Source: Mya arenaria (taxonomy: Eukaryota; Mollusca; Bivalvia; Myida; Myidae). From it: a DNA stretch of 64,000 nucleotides. The translations under genes were made by a program, and so were the position numbers. Below are positions 21,905-33,541 of this stretch, piece after piece. Positions within the stretch are counted from its first letter, which is position 1, and every line of letters begins with the position of its first letter. The notes under the pieces are model-generated. The model was not told where the DNA came from. It ran no database searches and saw only the letters and a program-made list of their open reading frames with translations. The stretch is taken from NCBI RefSeq assembly GCF_026914265.1, contig NC_069126.1, positions 27,020,634-27,084,633 of the forward strand, in the 5' to 3' direction.

Positions 21905-22092
21905 ATTTACCACTCTCGTTGGCCGGATTGTAAGTGAGAGTGTGGTCTTGTATTGTGTGGGAAACTGGAGGAAACCCACTTGTCCAGCTTGATGACAACA
22001 AACCAAACTCATTTGCGCCCAGGCCGGGAATCGAACCCAGGTCGCCTTGGTAAGAAGCGAGTGCGCCAACCCCTGTGCTAACCGGACAACTA
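21905..22092 (-). mobile_element. tRNA-derived SINE
   Basis: On the - strand the element starts near 22092 with a tRNA-like head: A-box-like TAGCACAGGGGTTGGCG and B box GGTTCGATTCC. A tRNA-unrelated body follows (AAGTGGGTTTCCTCCAGTTT). A diverged relative appears to be present at 40480-40720. Confidence 0.8.
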
Positions 22093-22840
22093 AGCATTGC
22101 TGATACATATGATTACTTTGTTTGGCAGCGACATTGTTGTCATGTTTTCATTTCCAACTAATAGTTTAAATGAATCTGTGTAGAGTCTTCAAACTTGATA
22201 TGCACATTGGTCATAGTATTTATGTTTTTATGCATTAAGTCTAAGGTCATGGTGACCATTACTAGATAATTAACAGCCTTTTCCAATTTGATCGACTTTG
22301 TGTTGTCTTCAAACTTTTATTCTTTATGGATAGTGTTATTTATTCAAGGACACACAAGTTCATAACATGCACCTGGCAAGCAAAACAAGATATATACATA
22401 CATAGAGAACATGATGATAAATGTACCCAAATAAAAACTGGGTCAATTTTATAATCGTTTTAATGGTATGATACGTATGTTGGTGTTAGGAGTAAGGACT
22501 CTAAAGGTGTTCGTCAAACTTGGTATGAACATTTGCTGTGGTCAATATATGATCCTTTTGATTTTGCGATCAGTAGGTTAAATTTCATGGGGCACATCTG
22601 ATAAGCAGAGTTCTAGTTTCTTAGGGTTGTTTTTTGACACGTATAGTGTTTGCCATTTTGCATGAAGATAAATACTAGCTCTATGGTCGGGGTAATATTC
22701 TAGATCATACAAATACATTTTATCTCGACATGCTGATAACAGATAACGCCTTTGATACCTGCAGTACTGATATGTAGTTTGAATGCAATCTGATATTGCA
22801 CTTGTTGGAAGTCAAACTTAGTCCTTTTCAACATTTCCTT

Positions 22841-23295
22841 TTTAGCTCGACTATTCGAAGAATAGGGAGAGCTATCCTAGTCACCTGAGCGTCGGCGTCG
22901 GCGTAACCACTTATGTTAAAGTTTTTGTAAGAGTTTGTGTACCACCTCAAATATTTTCAAAGTCCATCGATATATGGCTTTGAAACTTTGCACACTTGTT
23001 CACCATCATGATCCGAACCTGTGAGACTTTATACAATGGTATTCAACCACCCAGCCTAATTGAATAACCAAGTTATATAACTGTATTTTGAAAGTAATGG
23101 CCCTTTATTATTAGACTTAAAAATTCTGGTTAAAATTGTGCATGTTACCAAATTTATGTTAATATCTCAGCACATCATGTATTGCATTAAAATCTAATCT
23201 AACAGTGATCCATGCATGTTCGCCAAAACTTTTCAATCCTTACACTGAAAAGCGGCGGAATAGTCGAGCGCGCTGTCTCTGTGACAGCTCTTGTT
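22841..23295. mobile_element. Interspersed repeat with CTCGACTATTC inverted ends
   Basis: About 450 bp bounded by CTCGACTATTCGAAGAATAG on the left and GAATAGTCGAG on the right. It lies exactly where alignment with unit 1 jumps from about 4220 to about 5340, so the AGPS exon at 5018-5126 is missing from unit 2 at this insertion. It has no coding capacity. Confidence 0.65.
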
Positions 23296-23299
23296 ACAT

Positions 23300-23915
23300 G
23301 ATCTTAAAGTCATATTTATGCCCCTGAAGGTGGGCATATTAAAATCGCACCGTTCATCTGTCAGTCCGTCCGTTCGTCCGGCTCAATAAATCGTGTCCGG
23401 GCTCTCTTGTATGGACATATTTTAAATTAACTTGCCACATGTGTTCAACATACCAAGACGACGTGTCGTGTGCAAGACCCGTGTCCCTACCTCTAAGGTC
23501 AAGGTCACACTTAGTTTTTATTCACAATGGAATGCTGCATAAAAGGACATAGAGTAAAGGTTCTCGTGTCCGGGTTGTAACTTTCCCTTGTATGGACATA
23601 TTTTAAAATAACTTGCCACATGTGTTCGACATACCAAGACGACGTGTCACGTGCAAGACCCGTGTCCCTACTTCCAAGGTCAAGGTCACACTTAGGGGTT
23701 TGTTCACAATGGAATGCCGCATATAAGGACATAGAGTAAATGTTGTCGTGTCCGGGTTGTAACTTTCCCTTGTATGGACATATTTTAAAATATCTTGCCA
23801 CATGTGTTCGACATACCAAGACGACGTGTCACGTGCAAGACCCGTGTCCCTACTTCCAAGGTCAAGGTCACACTTAGTGTTATTCACAATGGAATGCTGC
23901 ATATATAAGGACATA
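23300..23915. repeat. Three tandem units of about 178 bp
   Basis: Units begin near 23393, 23565 and 23745. Each contains GTGTCCGGGTTGTAACTTTC (or a variant), TATGGACATATTTTAAAAT, ACATACCAAGACGACGTGTC and CCAAGGTCAAGGTCACACTT. Unit 1 has only one copy of this sequence, at 5410-5620. The open frames on the - strand here are products of the repeat and not genes. Confidence 0.85.
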
Positions 23916-26900
23916 ATTGGATGATTGAGCGATAAAGCGAGCATGATTCTTGGAAATAACTATGGCTGAGTATGAGAATATCGAACAATATTATAATGGT
24001 AATAAATGAGATTTTTTTTCATTTCCTTTTATTGTACAATGTATAAATGAATGTGTCATTTCTATATTCAAATTTAAGACAAACAAAACAAACACACAAA
24101 ATATCGCTTACTCTTTAATATGTTCATTAGTCAAATAATTTTTACAATTCCAATATATCAATTACTTAAATTGTAATAGAACAATCAACTTATTGGAAAT
24201 TTTATCAATGCAATGACCTAATATTAAAATATAATTGTCTTCCTTCTGGAAGTTTCCCTTGTTATACAATTAATTGCCTTTATATGTTTGTCGAAAGTAT
24301 GTGTGCATACTCATATATTTAACAGTTTTATAATTTGAGGCAGCTCGGTGCTTCGTTAATACTTTCTTTATTAAACTTTTTTTTTCGAAGACTATTTATA
24401 ATTCTAATAAGGTTTAATGTATTTCATTTTACTATTCATTGCTGTTATGGGCTTACTGTGATAATGCATTGAGACTGCAATTGCTTGTTATTTGATTATA
24501 TGTACATTTCTACTTTTCCATTAAGTCATTTACAAAAGTACACTATTAATTTCGTTGATGTACATTGGTCACATTGTTTGTGTGTTCATTCTGTATGAAC
24601 ACAGGGGTGTACACAAACAAGTTCCATGAAGCTTTATACCCGATAACTCAAGAAATGCAGTTAATCCTTATACTTACACTTCATTTTATAATTATTCAAC
24701 ATGGTTAAAATTAAGTAAAATATTGTGCAGCTGCTGTGTATTTATTGTTAAAAAAGGTTTGCAACAGCATAATTTTGTAAAGAAATGTTAACAACATACT
24801 TCTGTTTCTGTGTAAAATATTAGCCGATAATAAGTGGCATCAGCTCAATTTCTTTTTGCATAACTCGTAACATTTCTTAATGAACATGAACATTTATTTC
24901 TCTACTAACTGCAGATTCTACTATGTGGCACTCCCCAATGGGAACCAGTAGTGATATACATATAGGTGTTGAATAGGGAGTTTATATTAAAATCAACATC
25001 ATCATCATATGTGTTGAAGTGCATCTGCCCACAACAGATCTCCAAGCGAGGGTTATACATTATCATATATAATAATATATTATAATATATTTCACCGAGT
25101 GGGCACCGAAATTATATTTCATGAGTGGCGTAGCCACGAGTTAAGTATTCACTTTTTATTTTCACGAGGTGAAATATATTTTTAACTTACACTGAAACAA
25201 ACATATTTTTCTTTTTATTATATGCATTTAATTTGAATTAAACGTCAAACATTTACATTTTTTAGAAAGAAAAAAAAACGCCAATGTGTATGCGCACGTA
25301 ATGTAATTTCGGAATCGTTGAATAATATCCCAGCCCTGTGCGAAATGATGTTTGCTTTGGAACCGTGATCGGGCTAAAACTTCAAACCAGTGAAAAATAA
25401 CAAAATGATAGTTTTAGTGATTAAAACAGTGAAATATCAATATATCTCTATAAACAACCGGAAAGCATGTATTAAACATTATTAATTATGGTATATCATG
25501 ATTCATGTATGTGCTTCATTTTTATTTATTTTTATACAAATAGTAATTCATATAACTTATTTGTATTTTGTTGGCTGGTAAATTATCTACATAATTAAAT
25601 TTATAACGATGTATTGTGATTATTCAATTCATAATAAAGAAAAACATATTATACCAGGTACTGTTTATTGTACATCTAAACTAGTTTGAGAAGCAATCCA
25701 TGGCTGAGACTTAGGCTATCACAGGTATGATGATTAACCCTGCATGCCACCTTGACACAGGGTGAGTTTGATTGTTGCAGGTAGAAAAAAAGCTTTATTT
25801 CAATGTAAGCAACTCGTATTTGCTACAAGGTGAATGCAAACTATAACTCGTAGGCGAGTGGGGCTCTACTTAATGGCATAAAGAAATAAGACATGCACAA
25901 CTACACATCATGGCGATAATGTGTACAGGTATCCGCATAAACACTTTAAAACAATGGAAATAGTTCCCTCCACAAAGTATAACATAGATCATATTAAAAG
26001 GCACGTAACTCTCTGATAAGCAGGTCGTGTCTGATAGATAAAATGTTTACCAGGTATTGCTTACCAGATATCAAAATAATACCTCTAAAACTAGCGATAT
26101 TTTGCTCCACACACTTAGATATAGACAACGTGTAAAAAGGGTGGTCAATAGCACACACTTCAAAGAAAAACTGGTCAAGATCAAAGATCTATGAAAATAT
26201 GTTAAGTTCTCCAGTATGTACCAGTTTTTAAAGAGATACCTTTAAATAAGTTGGAGTAATTCACTCCACTGACAGCAATATAGCCACAAGTGAAACGATG
26301 ATGTCCAACGGCACAAAAATGTAAGACTTCAAAGTATGTTTTCAATTCACTCACCGAGAACATTCTTCAATCAAAAGCAGTGAAATCAGCACACTCTAAT
26401 AAGCTAACTTATTGTTGGTATATGCTTAAAACCTAGTGGCCCACTGTGAGTCTGAACCTAGAGAAATTGGTAATGATTTGACTCTGTAAATCGTTTGTAA
26501 CCTAGTTGTCATGGTGTGGGGGTAAGGGTGTGTGCGATACATTTGACCTTTTATGTAAGAGGCAAAAAAACATTTCTAGAATATTTTAGAAAACTTTCAG
26601 TGGTAGGTTGTTGTAGATTTGCATTCTTAATTGCCTTTTTTGACGATAACAACTTGATACATTGTCAAACCTTTGCTTTTGTTTGGCGAAGGAGATAGTA
26701 GAAAGAAAACGTAAATTTGACCTATTCAACTGCTTAACAAACTTGGTGTCAGTACACATAAGAAGAAGTAATATTACTTGATCTGACATTTGCACTGGCA
26801 GCTGAACTGTTAATATAGAAAACAAATATCTAAATGATTGATCATCAGTGATCAAATTCAGAGTTAACTGTTAATGCGTTATTTCCAAAACATATGGCAA

Positions 26901-27527
26901 CACTGATTATCGACTTCTTTTATCTTTAACTATACAATATTTCTTCCTCATCTAGCAAGGAGAGAAGAGTTTCTGCAAGGGTCATGGGCTCGTCTCTATG
27001 GAGTTTTTCTCAATGCGTGGTTGGGTTGCCACAAGGGGCATCGGCGATACAGATAAACATATACGTCAATATCGAAGGTATCTGGTAGGTTATTTAGAAT
27101 GAATTTAGAATTTCTTGCATGAAATATCACCATTAGGATTTTTTTACCAATTATCAATTATAATATATTTATGGTTATTTGTCTTTCGTATTAATAGTTA
27201 ACAATTGTCACGTCATGTACATGATTGATGTCACTTCCTGTATATGATTCTTTTTTAACTATCTTTTTTAATTGGTTTGGAATATTTCATAGAAATTATG
27301 GCATCAGGGCTTATGCAGATGAACATTCATTTCATTTCAGATTTGCCAATGAAAATTATGTACACATATATGCTTAAATATTTATGGAGCTGCTGCGTGC
27401 TGTTTTATATCTATGATACTTAGCCATTATCAATTAACAATTAAAGCCCTTGCTCACAATACTCAGTGTTTTCCATTACCCAAGGTTTCTCAGCTCGGGT
27501 ACTTTTAGCCTTATCGTTGACAAGATG
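23916..27527. other. Unit 2 counterpart of the AGPS 3' flank; AGPS exons absent
   Basis: 23925-24560 aligns with 13955-14900, 25490-25760 with 16840-17135, and 27275-27360 with 17680-17750. The stretch therefore corresponds to the DNA downstream of AGPS in unit 1, but no AGPS exon from 6148 to 13948 has a counterpart in unit 2. No gene of its own was found; an AT-rich block with GTGAAATATA/ATATTTCAC-type inverted motifs lies at about 25070-25190. Confidence 0.6.
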
Positions 27528-27887
27528 AGGGTTACCATTCGGAGCTCCTCGGCCATTTTTTCAAAAACAACCTCGGATGTATATGGACGGTTTACATACT
27601 TAAAAAGTGGTACGTTTAAGTCCGCTGCAAATAGATCGTGTAGTAATCTTATTTAGTAGTTAAAATTTATGACTTAACTCTTGGGAATCGTAATTATGTT
27701 TGCAATAATACACTTCACTGGCAATCAATTTAAACTGAGAGCAATGAATACAACTCTTAAACACTACATTTAATTAATACTTTTATTCAAAAAAATACGG
27801 ACTACTTCAACAGATGTACCGGCATACATCCGAGGTTGTTTTTGAAAAAAATGGCCGAGGAGTTCCGAATGGAGGGTTACTTGAAAA
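27528..27887. mobile_element. MITE with long (about 55 bp) terminal inverted repeats
   Basis: The left arm reads TTACCATTCGGAGCTCCTCG, then GCCATTTTTTCAAAAACAAC and CTCGGATGTAT. The right arm is its near-perfect reverse complement, ending CCGAATGGAGGGTTAC. The centre is AT-rich and non-coding. A decayed one-sided relative is near 47510-47570 (GAGGTTGTTTTCGATGG). Confidence 0.85.
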
Positions 27888-27911
27888 CAATCCGGATCCC
27901 AATATGATGAT

Positions 27912-28145
27912 TGTTGCGTTGTTGGTTTAGTTCTTACAACAACCTGTGGAATGGGTTAGATTCATAAGATCTCAAATGGAGTTACATGTTTATTCATTCA
28001 TACCCAAGCATCAAGTGAAATACAATACTACAGGCATAGCTATATATGAAACATAGTATTCGGTATGAATAACTACAATAGAGAAATATGCTGTAGTATA
28101 TAAAGAATTGTGTCCCTTAGATACATTAAGATTAAGAATGCAACA
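27912..28145 (-). repeat. LTR of the Ty3/Gypsy fossil (left; 3' in element sense)
   Basis: A 234-bp terminal repeat, almost identical to 31010-31243, with TGTTGC/GCAACA ends. Confidence 0.92.
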
Positions 28146-28586
28146 TCTCTCTTCTTTTAAAAAGAATTAGTAAATTTATGAAGAACACATTTAATCTAAA
28201 GTAATTTGGTCAACACCCTAGCGTTATCATTATTTTCAGCTGAGCAGAAAATCTTCTTGACAGATTAATTGTTCCAGCAGAGTGTATCTGGAAATTAATG
28301 AGAATATCTTCTAACTAAATGTTAACAGTTCAGATAAGGACACTTGAATCCTCCCAGAAATGTCATCTGAAAGTGTATTGTTTTCATACCGCAGATAGCT
28401 GTTGATATATCCAATTAACATTGTAGAAATATTGTCCACAAATATCACTTTCACACGGTTACAGAATATAGGCGATTATGAATTTCCTTCACAGCACAGA
28501 ATATTGAAGAAATGTTTTACATTTGAAATATATTGAAGTATCACAAATATATATACAACATAACACAAAACACATCATAAATCAGT

Positions 28587-29756
28587 TCAAAGATCCAACC
28601 TTTGAGGTACTTTGACCTGTCTTCCTGATCTAGTGACGTACATGTTAGAGTTTTGATCAGTATTACCAGCAACATCAGTTGGTGCTGATGGTTGTTGTTG
28701 TTGCGACTGAGTGTTATCATGAGAAAAGTTTCGCTCTGATTGATTTTGTATGTTTCTGTCACTGTCATTTTGTGATTGATCAGTTAGACGAATGTCGTTG
28801 CCATTGCATGGATGTGTATCTATGATTTGAAATGGTTTTTCATTTGTCTTTAACAAATGATTTCTGTTTCGTCTATAGACACCACCATCATTAGTTTCAA
28901 CAATGTATGATCTGTCATGCACTTGTTTCCTAACAATTGCCTGTTTCCAGCGTTTACCTTGTTTGATTCTAATTGTTTCTCCTTGTGACAATTGTGTGAG
29001 TGGCTTGGCAGATTTATCAAACCATGTCTTTGATTTGATTTTTGATTTTGACATTTTGCTTTTGATTTCTTGCCTATTTTGAACTTTCGGCTCAAGGTGT
29101 TTACGTGTTACTGGCAAAATAGACCTAGTCTCCCTACTCATTAGTAATTGTACTGGTGATTTGCCACATGAAAGCGGTGCATTTCTGTATTCGAGAACTG
29201 CAAGATACGGGTCTTTGTTATCTTGTAGAGATTTTGTGAAAATCTTTTTGATTGTTTGAATACATCTTTCAGCAACACCGTTGCCTTGTGAGTGTAACGG
29301 CGATGACGTAACATGTTCAAAATCCCATTCTCTAGCAAATTTGTCAAATTCCTGACTACAATATTGTCCTGCATTGTCACTAATGACTTTTGAGGGTATT
29401 CCATGTGTAGCAAAATAGCCCTTCAATTTGTGAATAACCGTGTCAGTTCTCATATTTCTGAGTAACCCGCATTCAAAATATCTGCTATACAGATCAACTA
29501 CAACAATGTAGTTACTGTCATTCCAGTGGAAAATATCAGTAGCCACAACTTCCCATGGCCTGCTGGGAATCTGATTAGGAATCATTGGTTCCTTTACATT
29601 GGAGTTTCTGTGTTCAAGACATATGGGACAATTGAGTACTTTGTTCTTTATGTCTTTGGTCATATTGGGCCAAAACATTACACTTCTTGCACGCTGAGTA
29701 CATTTCTCTATGCCTAAGTGTGAATCATGAACTTTGTCCAGCATCATATGTCTCAA
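28587..29756 (-). other. Integrase-like part of the Ty3/Gypsy fossil
   Basis: An integrase-type region with an H2C2 zinc-binding segment (ending CPICLEHR) followed by an rve core with the usual D,D-35-E arrangement (ATDIFHW, VISDNAG, NGVAERC) and a basic C-terminal tail. It assigns the element to Ty3/Gypsy. It is described only as a part of the relic. Confidence 0.85.
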
Positions 29757-29779
29757 ATCTCTGGGAAATGCCGTCTCCT

Positions 29780-30520
29780 AAGTCAAAGTCTGAGCTAGAG
29801 ACTATATTAGGAATGGTGAATTATCTGCAACGATTTGCACCCAATCTTGCAGAAATGACTAGTCTGTTATGACAGTTGCTGAAGAAAGACAGTATTTTCC
29901 GGTGGGACCCGGAACATGAAATTGCCTTGAACAAAATAAAAAGGGTAATAACTCAAAACCCAGGACAGGTACTCTCGTACTTTGATCCAAATATTGAAGT
30001 TGTGCTGCAAGTAGACGCATCACAAAATGGACTTGGTTGTGTTTTGCTTCAAAACGACAAACCAGTTTTCTTTGCTTCGAAAGCATTGACGTCTGCAGAA
30101 AGAAACTATGCCCAGATTACAAAAGAGCTCTATGCTGTATTGTATGGCATGACCAAGTTTCATCAAATGACATATGGACGACATGTTGTAGTCCAAAGTG
30201 ATCACAAGCCACTTGTGAGTATAACACGCAAAAGTTTGCATGTTGCTCCGCCAAGATTGCAAAAGATGATTTTGCAATTACAGAAATACGATTATGAAAT
30301 TGTTCATGTACCTGGAAAGGACATTCCAGTAGCTGATACACTAAGTCGCAACTATTTGCAAGATGAACAGATTGATGTATGTAAAGACATAGATGTTCAT
30401 GTACATTCTGTCATGGAAAACATTGCTATGAGTGATCAGAAAATGACCCTGATCAAAAGCAAAATTCAGACTGATCAAGAGATGCAGACTCTGAAACACA
30501 ATATTAACAGGTTGGCCTGA
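29780..30520 (+). other. Reverse transcriptase C-end and RNase H-like part of the fossil
   Basis: The segment resembles the end of a Gypsy reverse transcriptase (LGMVNYLQRFAPNLAE) joined to an RNase H domain (VVLQVDASQNGLGCVL, KELYAVLYGM, VQSDHKPL, VPGKDIPVADTLSR). It lies on the strand opposite to the other parts, in line with a rearranged interior. Confidence 0.85.
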
Positions 30521-30575
30521 TAAGAGACAGAACTGTCCAAATAGTATTTTACAATATTGGAATTTCAGAGACGAA

Positions 30576-30917
30576 CTAACAGTCATTGACGATTTTTTGT
30601 TGAAAGGAAACAATGTCATAATTCCCAAAGATTATACGGTTTGATTTTGGTTTACAATAGTTCTCGAACTGGTTGTAGAAGTATGTAAGATCTTTTTGTT
30701 GATCGTCTGTTGGTCTCCAAGTGCTAAAAATGGAACGACCTTTTTCTCCAACCCACAGCATTAGGTAATTACACTTCACTTCTTGTGATTGTTCCTTTAG
30801 AGGACCCTCAAACATAAAGTCGGAATGTGACTTGAACGACTTGAATGACTGTGACAAATCTCTGCTGTCCCAGTCCATTTTGGGTGTTTGTCCTTGCATA
30901 TTGTTAAAGCTTGCCAT
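30576..30917 (-). other. Gag-like part of the fossil
   Basis: A short gag-type region close to the primer binding site, starting MASFNNMQGQTPKMDW and including LMLWVGEKGRSIF. It was assigned by position and by resemblance to invertebrate Gypsy gag N-terminal regions. Confidence 0.6.
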
Positions 30918-31009
30918 TTTGTTAGAATGAGCTTCACAATTACAATTTAATTATTCCATTTAATTTAAATTTAATCCATATGAATCAGTTCATCCCACTT
31001 CTGACACCA

Positions 31010-31243
31010 TGTTGCGTTGTTGGTTTAGTTCTTACAACAACCTGTGGAATGGGTTAGATTCATAAGATCTCAAATGGAGTTACATGTTTATTCATTCATA
31101 CCCAAGCATCAAGTGAAATACAATACTACAGGCATAGCTATATATGAAACATAGTATTCAGTATGAATAACTACAATAGAGAAATATGCTGTAGTATATA
31201 AAGAATTGTGTCCCTTAGATACATTAAGATTAAGAATGCAACA
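31010..31243 (-). repeat. LTR of the Ty3/Gypsy fossil (right; 5' in element sense)
   Basis: A 234-bp terminal repeat followed on the + strand by the ATGAT target duplication. The primer binding site abuts its inner edge at about 30992-31009. Confidence 0.92.
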
Positions 31244-31248
31244 ATGAT

Positions 31249-31660
31249 TATACAAAACGAAAGTATATTTTGGGGTCAAAAGGACCAATATACATTTAAA
31301 CCTTCACGAGGGGTCAAATATTGCCTATTTTCAGGTAACGGCATTTTGCTGTTTAAAATGCAAATTTATTTGAGCATATCTTATATAAAATCAAAGGCAG
31401 TATCTTCAGCTTTATATCATTGTATAAATTGTGAAAGTACCATGTTTAATAATAAGGCAATGAATATTTCGTGAAGGCACTAGCTTCTGTATGCATTCGA
31501 AATCGCACCGCTATAAAACATTAAATGCACGTTCATATCGATCAAATCATTGTTATCAGTGAACGAATCAACCGACGACAGCATATTCAGGCTGTTACCA
31601 GCTTTGAGATCCATGTTTGAATACATTTGATCATTCTTTAACGTAACAATTAAATTGAAA
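31249..31660. promoter_or_regulatory. Probable promoter and 5' UTR region of TRIM copy 3
   Basis: About 410 bp between the LTR element and the ATG of TRIM copy 3. No gene, TATA box or other defined motif was recognised. Whether the nearby LTR influences the gene cannot be judged from sequence. Confidence 0.35.
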
Positions 31661-33541
31661 ATGGCGACACTATCTCTAAACAAAGCATCCGAACAGGTTT
31701 TTGACTACAGTTGTTCCAAGTGTGAAGAACATGACTTAACCACTGAAGCCCAGCACTACTGCCCAGAGTGTGAAGACTATTTGTGTGACAAGTGTGTGAA
31801 GCTACATAATGAATATCATAGCAAACATACCGTGTTTGAACGCGAAGACATTCAGATGTGGGAAGGGTTCCCCATACGCAGTTGTGACCAACACGGCAAC
31901 AAGTTGGAGGTACACTGTAATGACCATCAGGAACTTTGCTGTAGTGTCTGTGTGGCACTAAACCACAGGTGATTATGAAAAATATTTGTTGTTGTTTCAG
32001 TGCCATATTTGTTTGTTTTCATTTAACAAAGAGTTTAAATGTTGAAAATGAACATTTTTATCAATCCCAATGTATTTTAATTTCAGAATATCTTGTCTTA
32101 TTATTTTTTTGGCAAAAGTTTTCAACACATTTCATTAAGTATGAGTTATACTTGAATCGTGTTAAACTTGAAACGAATAGATCTGTTAGAAATGTGAACA
32201 AATTTGAATTAATCTTTCAGGCAGTGTATCAGTATAAGTTACCTGCCTAACCTAGCTAAAAGCTTCCTGAAAACTGCTGACTTAAAGCAGTTGTCAGCAG
32301 CAATGGAAAAGATGAGGAGCAGGCTAGACGAGCTCAAGAATGCTAGAAGGAAGGATCATGCCTCTCTAAAGTATTCGTACAAACATATTATTGCTGTAAT
32401 CAAGGCTTTTCGAAAAGAGATTAACACTATTTTAGACCAGCTTGAAAAGCAAACAGTTAAACAGTTAGATAGCATGATGAATGATTTGGAAATGTGTGTC
32501 AAAGATGACATTGAAAGTTGTGCCAATATGCATGACAAACTGAAGATCATGATGGAAAAATATCAATTGATTTCAGTCAAACACAAGGTGACCACTTCTT
32601 ACATTGCGTACAGAAGGTGCCAGGATCAGCTTACCAAATGTCAAAGTGTGATACACGAGATAGAAGCAAGACCAAAACAAAAATTGTTATTTAATCCTAA
32701 AACCAAAATTGAAACTTTCCTCAAATGCCTGGACAATTTAGGACACACTGACATATTTCAGGTGTACAACTGGCGTAGTTTAAAACATGTTTCTGTAAAA
32801 AAAGACAGAAGTGAGTTGGCATGTCATATTGACGGTATTTATGAATTGCCCAATGGAGACATTGTCATTGCAGACTCTTCCAACAAGAGAGTGAAGCTTC
32901 TGAACAGCCAATACCAGGTCATTGCTCACAATGATCTTCCTGATTATCCACAACAATTGTGTCATACCATAGGCGAAGAAGTAGCTGTAGCTGCTGGACA
33001 TGAAGTCCACTTCATCAAAGTGTCCAGAGGTGGGCTACAAGAGGTGAGGAAGTTCACCATCGACCATGACTGCTTCTCAATTGCCCACCACAAAGGCCAG
33101 TTGTATGTTGGCTCCACCACTGCCCTCTACAGGCACAATATGGATGGAGAAGTTGTAGATAAGGTATATGAAGACATGTCTGGTGACTTGACAGTTTACA
33201 GGTGCGCTGTTAGTCCTGATGGGGAGAGAATTTATGTAACAAATAACTATGCACATAAATTGCTTATACTTAATAAAAATGGTCAAGTGCTGTCTACATT
33301 GGAAGATCCTGAACTACGAGCACCAACCGGATTATGTGTCAGCCCCAGTGGTCATGTGTTTGTATGTGGGCTTGAGTCTAACACTGTGATACAGGTTGAC
33401 AGGGAGGCCAAACAGAAGCTGGCCACGGTGGCCAGGGGTTCTGAGGGTTTGTGGAGACCAAAGTCAGTGTGGTTCAACGAAAAAACCTCATTTCTCCTTG
33501 TTGGGGACATTGGAGGAATTAGTGTTTTAAAGATAGGTTGA
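31661..33541 (+). CDS. TRIM-like B-box/coiled-coil/propeller protein, copy 3
   Basis: Two coding exons, 31661-31968 and 32221-33541, with a 252-bp GT/AG intron at the same place inside B-box 2 as in copy 2; 542 residues. The ATG at 31661 (MATLSLNKASEQ) is chosen by alignment with copy 2. Zinc ligands of both B-boxes are kept (CSKCEEHDL, CPECEDYLCDKC; SCDQHGNKLEVHC, CCSVCVALNHRQC). A coiled coil (FRKEINTILDQLEKQ to IHEIEARP) and an NHL-like propeller follow (IADSSNKRVKLLNSQY, CAVSPDGERIYVT, CVSPSGHVFVCG). There is no RING. It is intact and more diverged from copies 1 and 2 than they are from each other. Its molecular function is not known. Confidence 0.92.

Larger units (their letters stand above)
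27912..31243 (-). mobile_element. Ty3/Gypsy LTR retrotransposon (fossil)
   Basis: Two 234-bp direct LTRs (27912-28145 and 31010-31243) differ at about one position, start TGTTGC and end GCAACA, and are flanked by the 5-bp target duplication ATGAT (27907-27911 and 31244-31248). Read on the - strand, a tRNA-Leu-type primer binding site (TGGTGTCAGAAGTGGG) follows the right LTR, and a purine-rich tract (AAAAGAAGAGAGA) precedes the left LTR. Recognisable parts are a gag-like piece, an RNase H-like piece and an integrase-like piece. The interior is incomplete and rearranged, with several breaks, so the element is a relic; the near-identical LTRs indicate a young insertion. Confidence 0.9.

Noticed and set aside
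23511-23944. - strand open frames of 102 and 113 codons
   Set aside because: They follow the roughly 178-bp tandem units and repeat the same peptide blocks; there is no domain.
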